64,000 nucleotides of DNA from JBBSNV01 sp964458605 (GTDB lineage: Bacteria > Pseudomonadota > Alphaproteobacteria > Reyranellales > JAQSWP01), in the NCBI GenBank assembly GCA_964458605.1, contig CAYWLS010000002.1, forward strand, positions 62,001-126,000. Reading direction: 5' to 3'. The notes beneath the pieces were generated by a model. That model searched no databases, was not told the DNA's origin, and saw only the letters and a list, made by a program, of their open reading frames with translations. This document shows, one piece after another, positions 16,400-24,570 of this stretch (its first letter is position 1; each line of letters opens with the position of its first letter). Position numbers and translations under genes: made by a program.

Positions 16400-18298
16400 C
16401 TATTGCTGCTCGCGCGGGAAGGCCTGCGCCAGCCGGGCCTCGTCGATGCGGATCGGGTAACGCCCGCGCAACACGCGGTCGAACGACACCAGCACCTCGC
16501 CGCGCATCGCCTGCTGCAGTTCGGACTGCAGCTTGTCGAGGCCGTCCTTGTCCTTGGCCGGATCGGCCGGCTCGATCGATTTCACCACGGCGATGGCGAT
16601 CCCGGTCGGCGCCATTGCCGATACGGCATGGCCGGGGGGCGCCGCGAACAGCTTGCCGACCACGGCGCTGGGCAGGTTGTGCGCTTCGTCGTTGGCGGTG
16701 CGGGCGACCGGCGGGGCGGTCTTGATCTCGAGATTGTCGGCCTTGGCCAGCGAAGCGAAAGTGGCGCCGGCGTTGATCTTGGCGACGATGTCGTCGGCCT
16801 TCTTCTGCGCCAGCTTGGCGATCTCTTCCTTCTGCCAGGCGGTAGTGGCCTGGGTCTTGACCTCGGCGAGATCGGGCGTGCGGGCCGGCATCACATCCTC
16901 GACCTGCAGCACGAAGAAGTCGCCGTTGGGATCCTCCTCGATGCCGCTCTCGTCGCCCTTGCGCTGCGAGAAGGCGGTGCGCAGGAAGCGCTTGGAATCG
17001 GGCAGCCCGGCAGCGGCCGAACCGCCCGGCGCCTTGCCGCCGGCGTCGACGGCGTCGATGGTCTGCACCTTGACGCCCAGCTTCTGGGCCGCATCCTCGA
17101 AGGTGGCGCCGCGGTTGAGGTCCTTCTCCAGGTCGTTGGACATGGAGAGCAGCCGATCAGGCGCCTTCTGCTTCTTCAGCGACAGTTCCAGCTCGCCCTT
17201 GACCGCGTCGAACGGCTTGACCGCCTTGGGCGTGATCTTGTTGACGCGCAGCACATGCCAGCCCAGCGCGGTACGGATCGGCTGGCTGACGACGCCTTCC
17301 TTGAGGTCGAAGGCGGGGTCGGCCAGGCCGGCCGGCAGGTCGGTCTTCTTGACCTCGCCCAGCTTGATGACGGCGTTGTCATGCCCCATGGCATCCTTGG
17401 CCGCCTCGTCGAACGACTTGCCCTTCTTGACCGCGTCGACCAGCGCGTTGGCCTTGTCCTCGCTGCTCAGCACGACCTGGTCGATGTCGCGCGTCTCCGG
17501 CGTGGTGAATTCGTTCAGCCGGATGTCGTATTCGCTGCGCAGGTCCTTCGGATCGATCTTGATCTCCGAAAGAATGTCGTCGGCCTTGACGTAGATGAAT
17601 TTCAGCTTGCGGTACTCGGGCAGGCCGAACGCGGCCTTGTGCGCCTCGTAATAGGCCTTGAGCTGGTCCTCGCTCGGCACCGGCACGTCCTTGACGACCG
17701 AATACGGCAACAGCGCCGTGTCGGCCACGCGCTTCTCCTCGCGATAGCGGTAGAGCAGTTCGGCATAGCCCGGCGGGACGTCGACGCCGCCGGTCAGGCT
17801 GCCGAACAGCTCGTCGACGGCGTAGTCGCGCTTCATGCCGGTGATGTAGGTCTGCTCGCTGATGCCCGCGTTGCGCAGGAAACTGGCGAACAGGCTGGGA
17901 TCGAAGGCGCCGCCGGCGCCGCGGAAGGCCGGCTCGCTGGCCAGCGCCTGGCGGATGAAATCGTCGGACACCACCAGACCGTAATCGGCCGCCACCTTGT
18001 CGCGGATGATCTGCTGGATCTCGCTCTGCAGGATCCGGCCCGGCAGGCCCAGCGCAATCGCCTGGTCGGCCGGGATCGACTGGCCGGTGCGGCGCTGCAT
18101 CTGGTCGAGCTGCTGGCGGAAGCGCTGCTGCAGGGTGACGGCATGGATCTCGGTGCCGGCCACATCCGCCACGGCGGGATCGGGCGTGCGGTTGCGGAAG
18201 ATGTCGCCGATGCCCCAGGCGCCGAAGGTCAGGATGAGGAAGATGAACATCAGCACGGCGATCGCCGAGCGTGAATAGGTGCGCATGCTCTGCAGCAT
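16400..18298 (-). CDS. ppiD: Peptidyl-prolyl cis-trans isomerase/folding factor, PpiD-like
   Basis: A 632-residue inner-membrane chaperone. A single N-terminal membrane segment (about 12-32, AIAVLMFIFLILTFGAWGIGDIF) anchors a periplasmic region with a SurA-like N-terminal domain (VTLQQRFRQQLDQMQRRTGQ) and a parvulin-type domain (VVSQPIRTALGWHVLRVNKITP). The start is ATG 18298 (MLQSMRTYSRSA), preceded by an AGAGGAT ribosome-binding site; ATG 18286 would also work. The frame is open further upstream, but that part is low-complexity and lies in the divergent promoter region. It helps newly exported outer-membrane proteins leave the SecYEG translocon, by family knowledge. It is divergent from tpiA and the leader of trpE. 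Confidence 0.9.
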   Translation of the reverse strand: MLQSMRTYSRSAIAVLMFIFLILTFGAWGIGDIFRNRTPDPAVADVAGTEIHAVTLQQRFRQQLDQMQRRTGQSIPADQAIALGLPGRILQSEIQQIIRDKVAADYGLVVSDDFIRQALASEPAFRGAGGAFDPSLFASFLRNAGISEQTYITGMKRDYAVDELFGSLTGGVDVPPGYAELLYRYREEKRVADTALLPYSVVKDVPVPSEDQLKAYYEAHKAAFGLPEYRKLKFIYVKADDILSEIKIDPKDLRSEYDIRLNEFTTPETRDIDQVVLSSEDKANALVDAVKKGKSFDEAAKDAMGHDNAVIKLGEVKKTDLPAGLADPAFDLKEGVVSQPIRTALGWHVLRVNKITPKAVKPFDAVKGELELSLKKQKAPDRLLSMSNDLEKDLNRGATFEDAAQKLGVKVQTIDAVDAGGKAPGGSAAAGLPDSKRFLRTAFSQRKGDESGIEEDPNGDFFVLQVEDVMPARTPDLAEVKTQATTAWQKEEIAKLAQKKADDIVAKINAGATFASLAKADNLEIKTAPPVARTANDEAHNLPSAVVGKLFAAPPGHAVSAMAPTGIAIAVVKSIEPADPAKDKDGLDKLQSELQQAMRGEVLVSFDRVLRGRYPIRIDEARLAQAFPREQQ

Positions 18299-18539
18299 CG
18301 AAAATCCTCTTTCCTGCCGGCCCGGAATGGCCGCGTGGCAGCGCACAGGCCGCTGCCGGGCGACCTTACTAGCACCCCGCTTGGAGCGGCGGCAACACGG
18401 GATTTGCCCGCAATTTCGGGGCTTTGCGGCAGGAAACGGGCATGGGTGACGGCCCGGCGCGCCCCGTGCTAGACAGCGCCCGGACGACTGGGCTGCGGGA
18501 GCGGGGCGCAACCCGCGCCGCGGAACGAGGGGAGGAACG

Positions 18540-19295
18540 ATGGCTGCTCGCAAACTGATCGCCGGCAATTGGAAGATGAACATGCGGCAGGAGGCCGGCC
18601 TCAATCTGGCGCGCGACCTCGCCGAGCGCCTCGACCTGACCGATGGCAGCGCCGGTTTCGACATGTTGATCTGCCCCCCGGCGACCTTGTTGCACCCGAT
18701 TCGCGAGGCGGTGGCCGGTTCGCCCCTGCTGCTGGGAGGCCAGGACTGCCATGCCGAGAAATCGGGCGCCTTCACCGGCGATATCGCCGCCGAAATGCTG
18801 CGCGACCTGGGCGCCAGCCATGTGATCGTCGGCCATTCCGAGCGGCGCCAGGGTCATGGCGAAAGCGACTCGGTGGTGCGCGCCAAGGCCCAGGCGGCCT
18901 GGCGGGCCGGGCTGATTGCGGTGCTGTGCATCGGCGAGACCCTGGCGGAGCGGGACGCCGGCAAGACCCTCGACGTGCTGCAGCGCCAGGTAGAGCAGAG
19001 CGTCCCCGATGGCGGCCTGGCCAAGAACCTGGTGCTGGCCTACGAGCCGGTCTGGGCGATCGGCACCGGGCGCACGCCGTCGATCGAGGACGTGGCGGCG
19101 GCCCATCGCCATATCCGTGCCGAACTGGCCAAGCGCACCAGCCAGGCCGGCGACATCCGCCTGCTGTACGGCGGCTCGGTCAAGGCCGACAACGCGCGCA
19201 GCCTGATGGCGGTGGAGAATGTCGACGGCGCGCTGGTCGGCGGCGCCAGCCTGAAGGCGGAGGATTTCTGGGCCATCGCCGTGGCCGCGCGGTAG
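18540..19295 (+). CDS. tpiA: Triose-phosphate isomerase
   Basis: A 251-residue TIM-barrel enzyme interconverting glyceraldehyde-3-phosphate and dihydroxyacetone phosphate. Catalytic residues are visible: K12 in GNWKMN, H99 in VGHSERR and E169 in AYEPVWAIGTG, with the phosphate loop YGGSVKADNA. A strong GAGGGGAGGAACG ribosome-binding site precedes ATG 18540. It is the first gene of the conserved tpiA-secG-pyrG-kdsA-eno run. The 241-base gap to divergent ppiD contains a possible weak promoter (GTGACG-N18-TAGACA, about 18446-18475). Confidence 0.97.
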   Translation: MAARKLIAGNWKMNMRQEAGLNLARDLAERLDLTDGSAGFDMLICPPATLLHPIREAVAGSPLLLGGQDCHAEKSGAFTGDIAAEMLRDLGASHVIVGHSERRQGHGESDSVVRAKAQAAWRAGLIAVLCIGETLAERDAGKTLDVLQRQVEQSVPDGGLAKNLVLAYEPVWAIGTGRTPSIEDVAAAHRHIRAELAKRTSQAGDIRLLYGGSVKADNARSLMAVENVDGALVGGASLKAEDFWAIAVAAR

Positions 19296-19429
19296 GGACA
19301 CGGTCCGGGGCCGATCTGCCCAAGGCCCTAGCCAAAGCGGCGCAAAAGGACTACATACCCCGCGTCGCCGGCCCAAAGCAGCCGGTATCGCCGTTGTTTT
19401 GCTCGGTTTTTTGAAGGTCGGACCAGCCC

Positions 19430-19870
19430 ATGCAGACCGTGCTGCTCGTCATCCATGTCATTTTGGCCGCGGCAATGATCGGGGTCATCCTGATCCAGCG
19501 CAGCGAAGGCGGCGGGCTGGGCATGGGCCGCAGCGATTCGGGGCTGATGACCGCGCGCGGCCAGGCCAATCTGCTGACCCGCACCACGGCGATCCTGGCG
19601 ACCCTGTTCTTCCTGACCAGCATCGTGCTGGCCATCCTGACCAGCCACAGCAGCGCGCCGAAGTCTCTGTTCAACGGGCAGACCCCCGGTTCGGCGCCCA
19701 GCTCCGCTCCGGCCGCCGCACCCGTTGCGCCGGCCGCACCAGGGGCTCCGGCCGCGCCCAGCGCGCCGGCCCCGGCACCTGCCGGTGCGACGGCACCGCC
19801 GCCGGCTGCCGCGCCAGCTCCCGCCGCGCCGGCGCCTTCGCCCAGCGCGCCCGCAGCGCCCAACAAGTAA
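19430..19870 (+). CDS. secG: Preprotein translocase subunit SecG
   Basis: A 146-residue SecG, longer than the usual 75-120 because of its tail. Two membrane segments (3-22 and 50-70) flank the conserved cytoplasmic loop RSEGGGLGMGRSDSGLMTARGQANLLTRTTAI. From about residue 85 the protein is almost only Pro and Ala, ending in SAPAAPNK; this low-complexity tail is probably disordered. SecG stimulates SecYEG translocation. ATG 19430 lies 134 bases after tpiA, and the upstream gap holds a run of six T shortly before the gene. Confidence 0.93.
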   Translation: MQTVLLVIHVILAAAMIGVILIQRSEGGGLGMGRSDSGLMTARGQANLLTRTTAILATLFFLTSIVLAILTSHSSAPKSLFNGQTPGSAPSSAPAAAPVAPAAPGAPAAPSAPAPAPAGATAPPPAAAPAPAAPAPSPSAPAAPNK

Positions 19871-20017
19871 ATGCCGCCGCGTCTCCTCAAGCGGGCAATC
19901 CAGCGCTGGCGGATTGCCCCGCTGGCGCTTGGCTATGCGGCTGTCCTTGCGGTTTCGTTCGGGCCCCCATGCCGATACGGCGCTTTCCTATCCACAAGCG
20001 AACGGGATAGGGTGTAA
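19871..20017 (+). CDS. Possible 48-residue small protein filling the secG-pyrG gap
   Basis: An ATG directly abuts the secG stop (TAA then ATG) and opens a 48-codon frame that ends four bases before the pyrG ATG. The product starts MPPRLLKRAIQRWRIAPL, a basic amphipathic stretch, then a short hydrophobic part (LALGYAAVLAVSFG) and a hydrophilic end. It has no ribosome-binding site of its own except by coupling to secG termination, and its first third overlaps a strong hairpin. It may be chance, since GC-rich frames stay open easily. No family recognised. Confidence 0.25.
   Translation: MPPRLLKRAIQRWRIAPLALGYAAVLAVSFGPPCRYGAFLSTSERDRV
19893..19919 (+). terminator. Strong stem-loop between secG and pyrG
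   Basis: GGGCAATCC, nine-base loop, GGATTGCCC: a perfect nine-pair stem that can extend by GC pairs across one bulged C. No T-run follows, so it is either a factor-assisted terminator/RNA-stability element for secG or a leader structure for pyrG. pyrG begins about 100 bases later. Confidence 0.45.
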
Positions 20018-20021
20018 CCCC

Positions 20022-21650
20022 ATGACGCGGTTCATCTTCATCACCGGCGGCGTGGTCTCCTCCCTGGGTAAAGGCCTGTCTTCGGCGGCGCTGGGCGCGC
20101 TGCTGCAGGCGCGCGGCTACAAGGTCCGCCTGCGCAAGCTCGATCCCTATCTCAACGTCGATCCGGGCACGATGAGCCCGTACCAGCACGGCGAGGTGTT
20201 CGTCACCGACGACGGCGCGGAGACCGATCTCGATCTGGGCCATTACGAACGCTTCACCGGGGTCAATGCGCGGCAGAGCGACAACGTCACGACCGGGCGC
20301 ATCTATTCCTCGGTGATCAGCCGGGAACGGCGCGGCGACTATCTCGGCGCGACCGTGCAGGTGATCCCGCACGTCACCGACGCCATCAAGGAATTCGTGC
20401 TGGCCGACACCAAGGACGAGGACTTCCTGCTGTGCGAGATCGGCGGCACGGTGGGCGACATCGAGAGCCTGCCGTTCCTCGAAGCGATCCGCCAGCTCGC
20501 CAACGAGCTGGGCCGTGACCGCGCCATGTTCGTGCACCTGACCTTGCTGCCTTACGTGCCGACCGCGGGCGAACTCAAGACCAAGCCGACCCAGCATTCG
20601 GTCAAGGAGCTGTTGAGCGTCGGCATCCAGCCCGACGTGCTGCTGTGCCGCTCCGACCGCGAGATCCCGGCCAACGAGCGGCGCAAGATCGCGCTGTTCT
20701 GCAACGTGGCGCCGGAGAACGTCATCCAGGCGCTCGATGTCGACACCATCTACCAGGTGCCGGTGGCCTACCACGCCGAGGGCTTCGATCGGCAGGTGTG
20801 CAAGCACTTCCATCTGCCCTACGAGAGCGAACCCGAGCTCAAGGGCTGGCACAACGTCGTCAAGCGCATCCGCGATCCGGAAAGCGAAGTGTCGATCGCG
20901 ATCGTCGGCAAGTACACGATCCTGCGCGACGCCTACAAGTCGCTGAGCGAAGCCATCGTCCACGGCGGCGTCGCCAACAATCTGCGCGTCAATGTCGAGT
21001 GGATCGATTCCGAAGTGTTCGAGCGCGACGACGCGGTGCAGCATCTGGAGAACGTCAACGGCATCCTGGTGCCGGGCGGTTTCGGCGAGCGCGGCTCCGA
21101 AGGCAAGATCCAGGCGGCGCGCTTCGCCCGCGAACGCAAGGTGCCGTATTTCGGCATCTGCTTCGGCATGCAGATGGCGGTCATCGAGGCGGCGCGCAAT
21201 CTGTTGGGCCTGGAAGGCGCCTCGTCGACCGAATTCGGACCCTGCAAGGAGCCGGTGGTCGGCCTGATGACCGAATGGATGCGCGGCAACATGCTGGAGC
21301 GCCGCATGGCCAAGGGCGATCTCGGCGGCACCATGCGGCTGGGCGCCTACGAGGCGGTCTTGAAGCCGGGCACCATGGTGCACGATATCTACGGCATGGA
21401 CCGCATCAGCGAACGGCACCGCCACCGCTACGAGGTGAACATCAACTATAAGGATCGGCTGGAGCAGGTGGGGCTGCGCTTCTCCGGCATGTCGCCCGAC
21501 GGCGTGCTGCCGGAGATCGTCGAGATCCCGGGCCATCCCTGGTTCATCGGCGTGCAGTATCATCCCGAGCTGAAGTCGCGGCCCTTCGAACCGCACCCGC
21601 TGTTCACCTCGTTCGTGAAGGCGGCCAAGGAACAGAGCCGGCTGGTCTAG
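20022..21650 (+). CDS. pyrG: CTP synthase (glutamine hydrolysing)
   Basis: A 542-residue enzyme that aminates UTP to CTP with ATP and glutamine. The N-terminal synthetase domain starts MTRFIFITGGVVSSLGKGLSSA with the P-loop, followed by EIGGTVGDIESLPF. The C-terminal class I glutaminase domain holds the nucleophile C380 (FGICFGMQMAV) and the His/Glu pair in QYHPELKSRPFEPHPLF. Length and domains are standard. The start is the ATG at 20022, because MTRF is the family-conserved N-terminus; the frame is open further upstream through secG. kdsA begins 17 bases later. Confidence 0.98.
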   Translation: MTRFIFITGGVVSSLGKGLSSAALGALLQARGYKVRLRKLDPYLNVDPGTMSPYQHGEVFVTDDGAETDLDLGHYERFTGVNARQSDNVTTGRIYSSVISRERRGDYLGATVQVIPHVTDAIKEFVLADTKDEDFLLCEIGGTVGDIESLPFLEAIRQLANELGRDRAMFVHLTLLPYVPTAGELKTKPTQHSVKELLSVGIQPDVLLCRSDREIPANERRKIALFCNVAPENVIQALDVDTIYQVPVAYHAEGFDRQVCKHFHLPYESEPELKGWHNVVKRIRDPESEVSIAIVGKYTILRDAYKSLSEAIVHGGVANNLRVNVEWIDSEVFERDDAVQHLENVNGILVPGGFGERGSEGKIQAARFARERKVPYFGICFGMQMAVIEAARNLLGLEGASSTEFGPCKEPVVGLMTEWMRGNMLERRMAKGDLGGTMRLGAYEAVLKPGTMVHDIYGMDRISERHRHRYEVNINYKDRLEQVGLRFSGMSPDGVLPEIVEIPGHPWFIGVQYHPELKSRPFEPHPLFTSFVKAAKEQSRLV

Positions 21651-21667
21651 CCGGCGGAGTAACGGCC

Positions 21668-22513
21668 ATGGCCGAGCAACGTCACGTCACCGTCGGCAGC
21701 ATCGACATCGCCAACGACCGGCCCCTGGCGCTGATCGCAGGCCCGTGCTCGATCGAAAGCCGGGCGCACGCGCTGGAGATGGCCAACGCGCTGAAGGAGA
21801 TCGCCGGCAAGCTGGGCATCGGCCTGATCTACAAATCCTCCTTCGACAAGGCCAACCGCTCCTCGGCCAACACCAAGCGCGGCATCGGCATGGAACTGGG
21901 TTTGCAGATCCTGGCCGACGTGCGGGCGCAGACCGGCCTGCCGGTGCTGACCGACGTGCACGAGCCCGATCAATGCGCGCCGACCGCCGAAGCGTGCGAC
22001 GTGCTGCAGATCCCGGCCTTCCTGTGCCGCCAGACCGACCTGCTGCTCGCGGCAGGCCGCACCGGCAAAGCCATCAACGTCAAGAAGGGCCAGTTCCTGG
22101 CGCCCTGGGACATGAAGAACGTGGTCGAGAAGATCGCGTCGACCGGCAATCGCAACATCCTGCAATGCGAGCGCGGCGCCTCGTTCGGCTACAACACCCT
22201 GGTCAGCGACATGCGCGGCCTGCCGATCATGGCCAGGACCGGCTACCCCGTGGTGTTCGACGCCACCCATTCGGTGCAGCAGCCGGGCGGGCAGGGCGCG
22301 ACATCGGGCGGCCAGCGCGAGTTCGTGCCGACCCTGGCGCGCGCCGCCGTGGCGGTGGGCGTGGCGGCGGTGTTCATGGAAACGCACCAGGACCCCGACA
22401 AGGCGCCGTCCGACGGGCCCAACATGGTGAAGCTCAAGGACATGCCCGAACTGCTGGAGACCCTGGTGGCGTTCGACAGGCTGGCCAAGACACGGCCGCT
22501 GGCGCCGATCTAG
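21668..22513 (+). CDS. kdsA: 3-deoxy-8-phosphooctulonate synthase (KDO-8-P synthase)
   Basis: A 281-residue TIM-barrel enzyme condensing phosphoenolpyruvate with arabinose-5-phosphate for lipopolysaccharide inner core. Family motifs AGPCSIES, IYKSSFDKANRSS, VLTDVHEPDQC, KKGQFLAPWDMKNVVEK and the phosphate-binding FDATHSVQQPGGQG are all present. The C in AGPCSIES and the downstream ETHQDPDKAPSDGPNM suggest the metal-dependent type as a possibility only. A GGAG ribosome-binding site lies in the pyrG-kdsA gap. It shows the organism makes KDO-containing LPS. In related genomes eno follows; here five other genes intervene. Confidence 0.96.
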   Translation: MAEQRHVTVGSIDIANDRPLALIAGPCSIESRAHALEMANALKEIAGKLGIGLIYKSSFDKANRSSANTKRGIGMELGLQILADVRAQTGLPVLTDVHEPDQCAPTAEACDVLQIPAFLCRQTDLLLAAGRTGKAINVKKGQFLAPWDMKNVVEKIASTGNRNILQCERGASFGYNTLVSDMRGLPIMARTGYPVVFDATHSVQQPGGQGATSGGQREFVPTLARAAVAVGVAAVFMETHQDPDKAPSDGPNMVKLKDMPELLETLVAFDRLAKTRPLAPI

Positions 22514-22528
22514 GGGATCGCGGCGCCG

Positions 22529-23242
22529 ATGAGCCTCACCGCCGCGCGGCTGCGTAACTTGCTGGTCGGCCGCTGGCGCAAATATCTGACCCGACCGCTG
22601 GACCGCGCCGCCCGGCTGGCCACGCGCCGGGCGCGCATCGCGCGCTACCTGGCGGAGCATCCCGTTCCGGCGCTGATCCTCGGGGCCGGTCCCCAGCGCC
22701 GGGCCGGTTGGCTGGCCAGCGATCTGGCGCCGCAAGGCGAAGACGTGGTCTATATCGATGCCGCTCGGCCCCTGCCGCTGCCCGACGGCAGCCTGGCCTT
22801 TGTTTTCGCCGAGCACATGATCGAGCACGTTGCCTACGACGCGGCGGCGCGGCTGGCGCGCGAGGTGCTGCGGGTGCTGCGGCCGGGCGGCGTGTTCCGC
22901 ATCGCCACGCCCGATCTCCAGGCGATCGCCCGGCTGGTGCTGCCGCCGCTCGATCCGGCGGCGCAGCACTATGTCGAGGCCTCCAATCGCGTGTTCGGAC
23001 GACCCGAAGACAGCGCGGCCGTGGTGGCGAACCGGGCGCTGCGCTGGTGGGGGCATCAATTCGTCTACGACGAGGCGACGCTGCGCGGCCTGCTGCAGCA
23101 AGCGGGCTTCGGCACCATCGAGCGCAAGGCGGTCGGCCAGAGCAGCCATGCCATGCTGCAGAATCTGGAGGGCCATGGCGATGTGATCGGCCAGGACATC
23201 AACCGCTACGAGACCATGGTGCTGGAGGCGACCAGGCGATGA
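22529..23242 (+). CDS. Class I SAM-dependent methyltransferase (type 11)
   Basis: A 237-residue protein with a Rossmann-like methyltransferase core. The SAM-binding start ALILGAGPQRRAGWLASDL (about 49-67) has the glycine motif, then an acidic strand end VVYIDAARPLPLPDGSLAFVFAEHMIEHV and LREVLRVLRPGGVFRIATPDLQ, typical of type 11 methyltransferases. The N-terminal 45 residues are arginine-rich. Substrate unknown; such enzymes near KDO or LPS genes often modify surface sugars, an inference only. It starts 15 bases after kdsA and overlaps the DUF4919 gene by four bases (ATGA), so the pair is translationally coupled. Confidence 0.84.
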   Translation: MSLTAARLRNLLVGRWRKYLTRPLDRAARLATRRARIARYLAEHPVPALILGAGPQRRAGWLASDLAPQGEDVVYIDAARPLPLPDGSLAFVFAEHMIEHVAYDAAARLAREVLRVLRPGGVFRIATPDLQAIARLVLPPLDPAAQHYVEASNRVFGRPEDSAAVVANRALRWWGHQFVYDEATLRGLLQQAGFGTIERKAVGQSSHAMLQNLEGHGDVIGQDINRYETMVLEATRR

Positions 23243-23865
23243 GCCGGATTGCCATGTTGTGCGGCCTGATCGTTGCGCTGTGGGCCGCCGTGGCGCCGGC
23301 GCATCCTATCGACGACTACCTGGTGCTGGTCGACCAGGCCTCGGTCAATCCGCGCCAGGCCGACTACGTCGCCTTGCGCAAGGCCTACTATGCGCTGCTG
23401 GCGGCGCCTGACGACCGGCGTCGCAACAAGATGGCGGACGACATCGATGCCGCCAAGTCTGCCTTCGACGCGGCCCAGGCCAAGGGCAATCTCGACCTGG
23501 CCGAGACCTACCTGAAGAACTACCTGCGCCTGACCTTCGGCTCGATCCTCAACCAGCGCGCCGCGGCGCTGTTCTACGAAAAGGCGCGGGCCAACCCGAC
23601 GCGCGCCGCCGAGCATCGCTGGATCGCCGATCGGATGATCGACGCCATCCTGAAGCTGGGCGACGGCAACGGCGTTCGCACCGCCTATCGGGCGACCAGC
23701 ATCCGCGAAGAATACCTGGTCATGGAGCGGCTGGGCCTGCAGGTGCGCGGCCAGGCGTTGACCCACGACAAGGATCGCCACTACGACGTGCTGCGCGCCG
23801 TTCCCGTCAAGGAGCCGAACGCGCCCGAGCGAACCGTCTATTTCGACATCACGACGTTCTATTGA
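23239..23865 (+). CDS. DUF4919 family exported protein
   Basis: A 208-residue protein with a signal peptide (MSRIAMLCGLIVALWAAVAPAHP, cleavage near residue 20). The mature part carries the DUF4919 hallmarks: DYVALRKAYYAL, HRWIADRMIDAILKLGDGNGVRTAYRATSIREEYLVMERLGLQ and HYDVLRAVPV, ending YFDITTFY. The role is unknown; members are usually exported proteins of 200-250 residues. Its start overlaps the methyltransferase stop, tying the two genes together, and its stop faces the nitrile hydratase alpha gene 12 bases away on the other strand. Confidence 0.82.
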   Translation: MSRIAMLCGLIVALWAAVAPAHPIDDYLVLVDQASVNPRQADYVALRKAYYALLAAPDDRRRNKMADDIDAAKSAFDAAQAKGNLDLAETYLKNYLRLTFGSILNQRAAALFYEKARANPTRAAEHRWIADRMIDAILKLGDGNGVRTAYRATSIREEYLVMERLGLQVRGQALTHDKDRHYDVLRAVPVKEPNAPERTVYFDITTFY

Positions 23866-23877
23866 GCCGAATGGCCG

Positions 23878-24567
23878 TCACGGCGCTTTCGGCAGGCTGA
23901 CGCCGATCATGCTGTCGCGGGTGACGAGCTCGGCCAGCCTGTGTTCGCTCCAGCCCTCGGTGCCGGGCGGCCGCATCGGCAGGATCAGGTAGCGCATGTC
24001 GGCGGTCGAATCGTGCACGCGCACCGTCACGTCGTCGGGCAGCTCGGTGCCGAACTCGCGCAGCACGGCGCGCGGCTCGCGTACCACGCGCGAGCGATAG
24101 GCGCGGCTCTTGTACCAATCGGGCGGCAGGCCCAGCACCATGCGCGGGTAGCACGAGCACAGCGTGCAGACCACAACGTTGTGGGCCTGCGGCGTGTTCT
24201 CGACCACGATCAGCCGCGTCGCCTGGTCGAAGGTGATGCCCATTTCCTGGCAGGCGGCCGAACCGTCCTGCAGCAGGCGCGCCTTGAACGCCGGATCGGT
24301 CCAGGCCCGCGCCACCACCTGGGCGCCCAGATGCGGCCCGCGCTGGTCCATGCGTTCGACGGCGATGCGGATCTCGTCCGGCGTCAGGATATTCTTCTCG
24401 ATCAGCAGCTCGCGCACGGCGATTTCCATGCGCTTGTAGTAGGTCAGCGCATCGTCGACATCGGCGCGGTGCGGATGATGGTCCGCTCCGCCATGGACAT
24501 GCGGATGATCATGATCGTGATCATGATCGTGACGATGGTCGCGGTGGTCGTGCGGATCGTGCGGCAT
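23878..24567 (-). CDS. Nitrile hydratase alpha / thiocyanate hydrolase gamma-type catalytic subunit with His-rich N-terminus
   Basis: A 229-residue metal-carrying subunit. The active-site motif C134-T-L-C137-S-C139 is the cobalt-type claw (the iron type has CSLCSC). The rest (YKSRAYRSRVVREPRAVLREFGTELPDD, then EGWSEHRLAELVTRDSMIGVSLP) is standard. Unusual is the N-terminus: 14 histidines alternating with Asp in residues 3-33, ahead of the canonical start of homologous sequence at about 39 (DALTYYKRMEIAVRELLIEK). Such a tail could hold or deliver cobalt. It is third in an operon after two genes that together equal a beta subunit. No separate activator gene is next to it. Substrate (nitrile, thiocyanate or other) is undecided. 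Confidence 0.9.
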   Translation of the reverse strand: MPHDPHDHRDHRHDHDHDHDHPHVHGGADHHPHRADVDDALTYYKRMEIAVRELLIEKNILTPDEIRIAVERMDQRGPHLGAQVVARAWTDPAFKARLLQDGSAACQEMGITFDQATRLIVVENTPQAHNVVVCTLCSCYPRMVLGLPPDWYKSRAYRSRVVREPRAVLREFGTELPDDVTVRVHDSTADMRYLILPMRPPGTEGWSEHRLAELVTRDSMIGVSLPKAP

Positions 24568-24570
24568 GGT

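Noticed and set aside
24469..24561. CRISPR-like or tandem-repeat array in the GATCATGATC-rich stretch
   Set aside because: The repetition is explained by alternating His and Asp codons in the alpha subunit; there are no spacers and it stays in frame.
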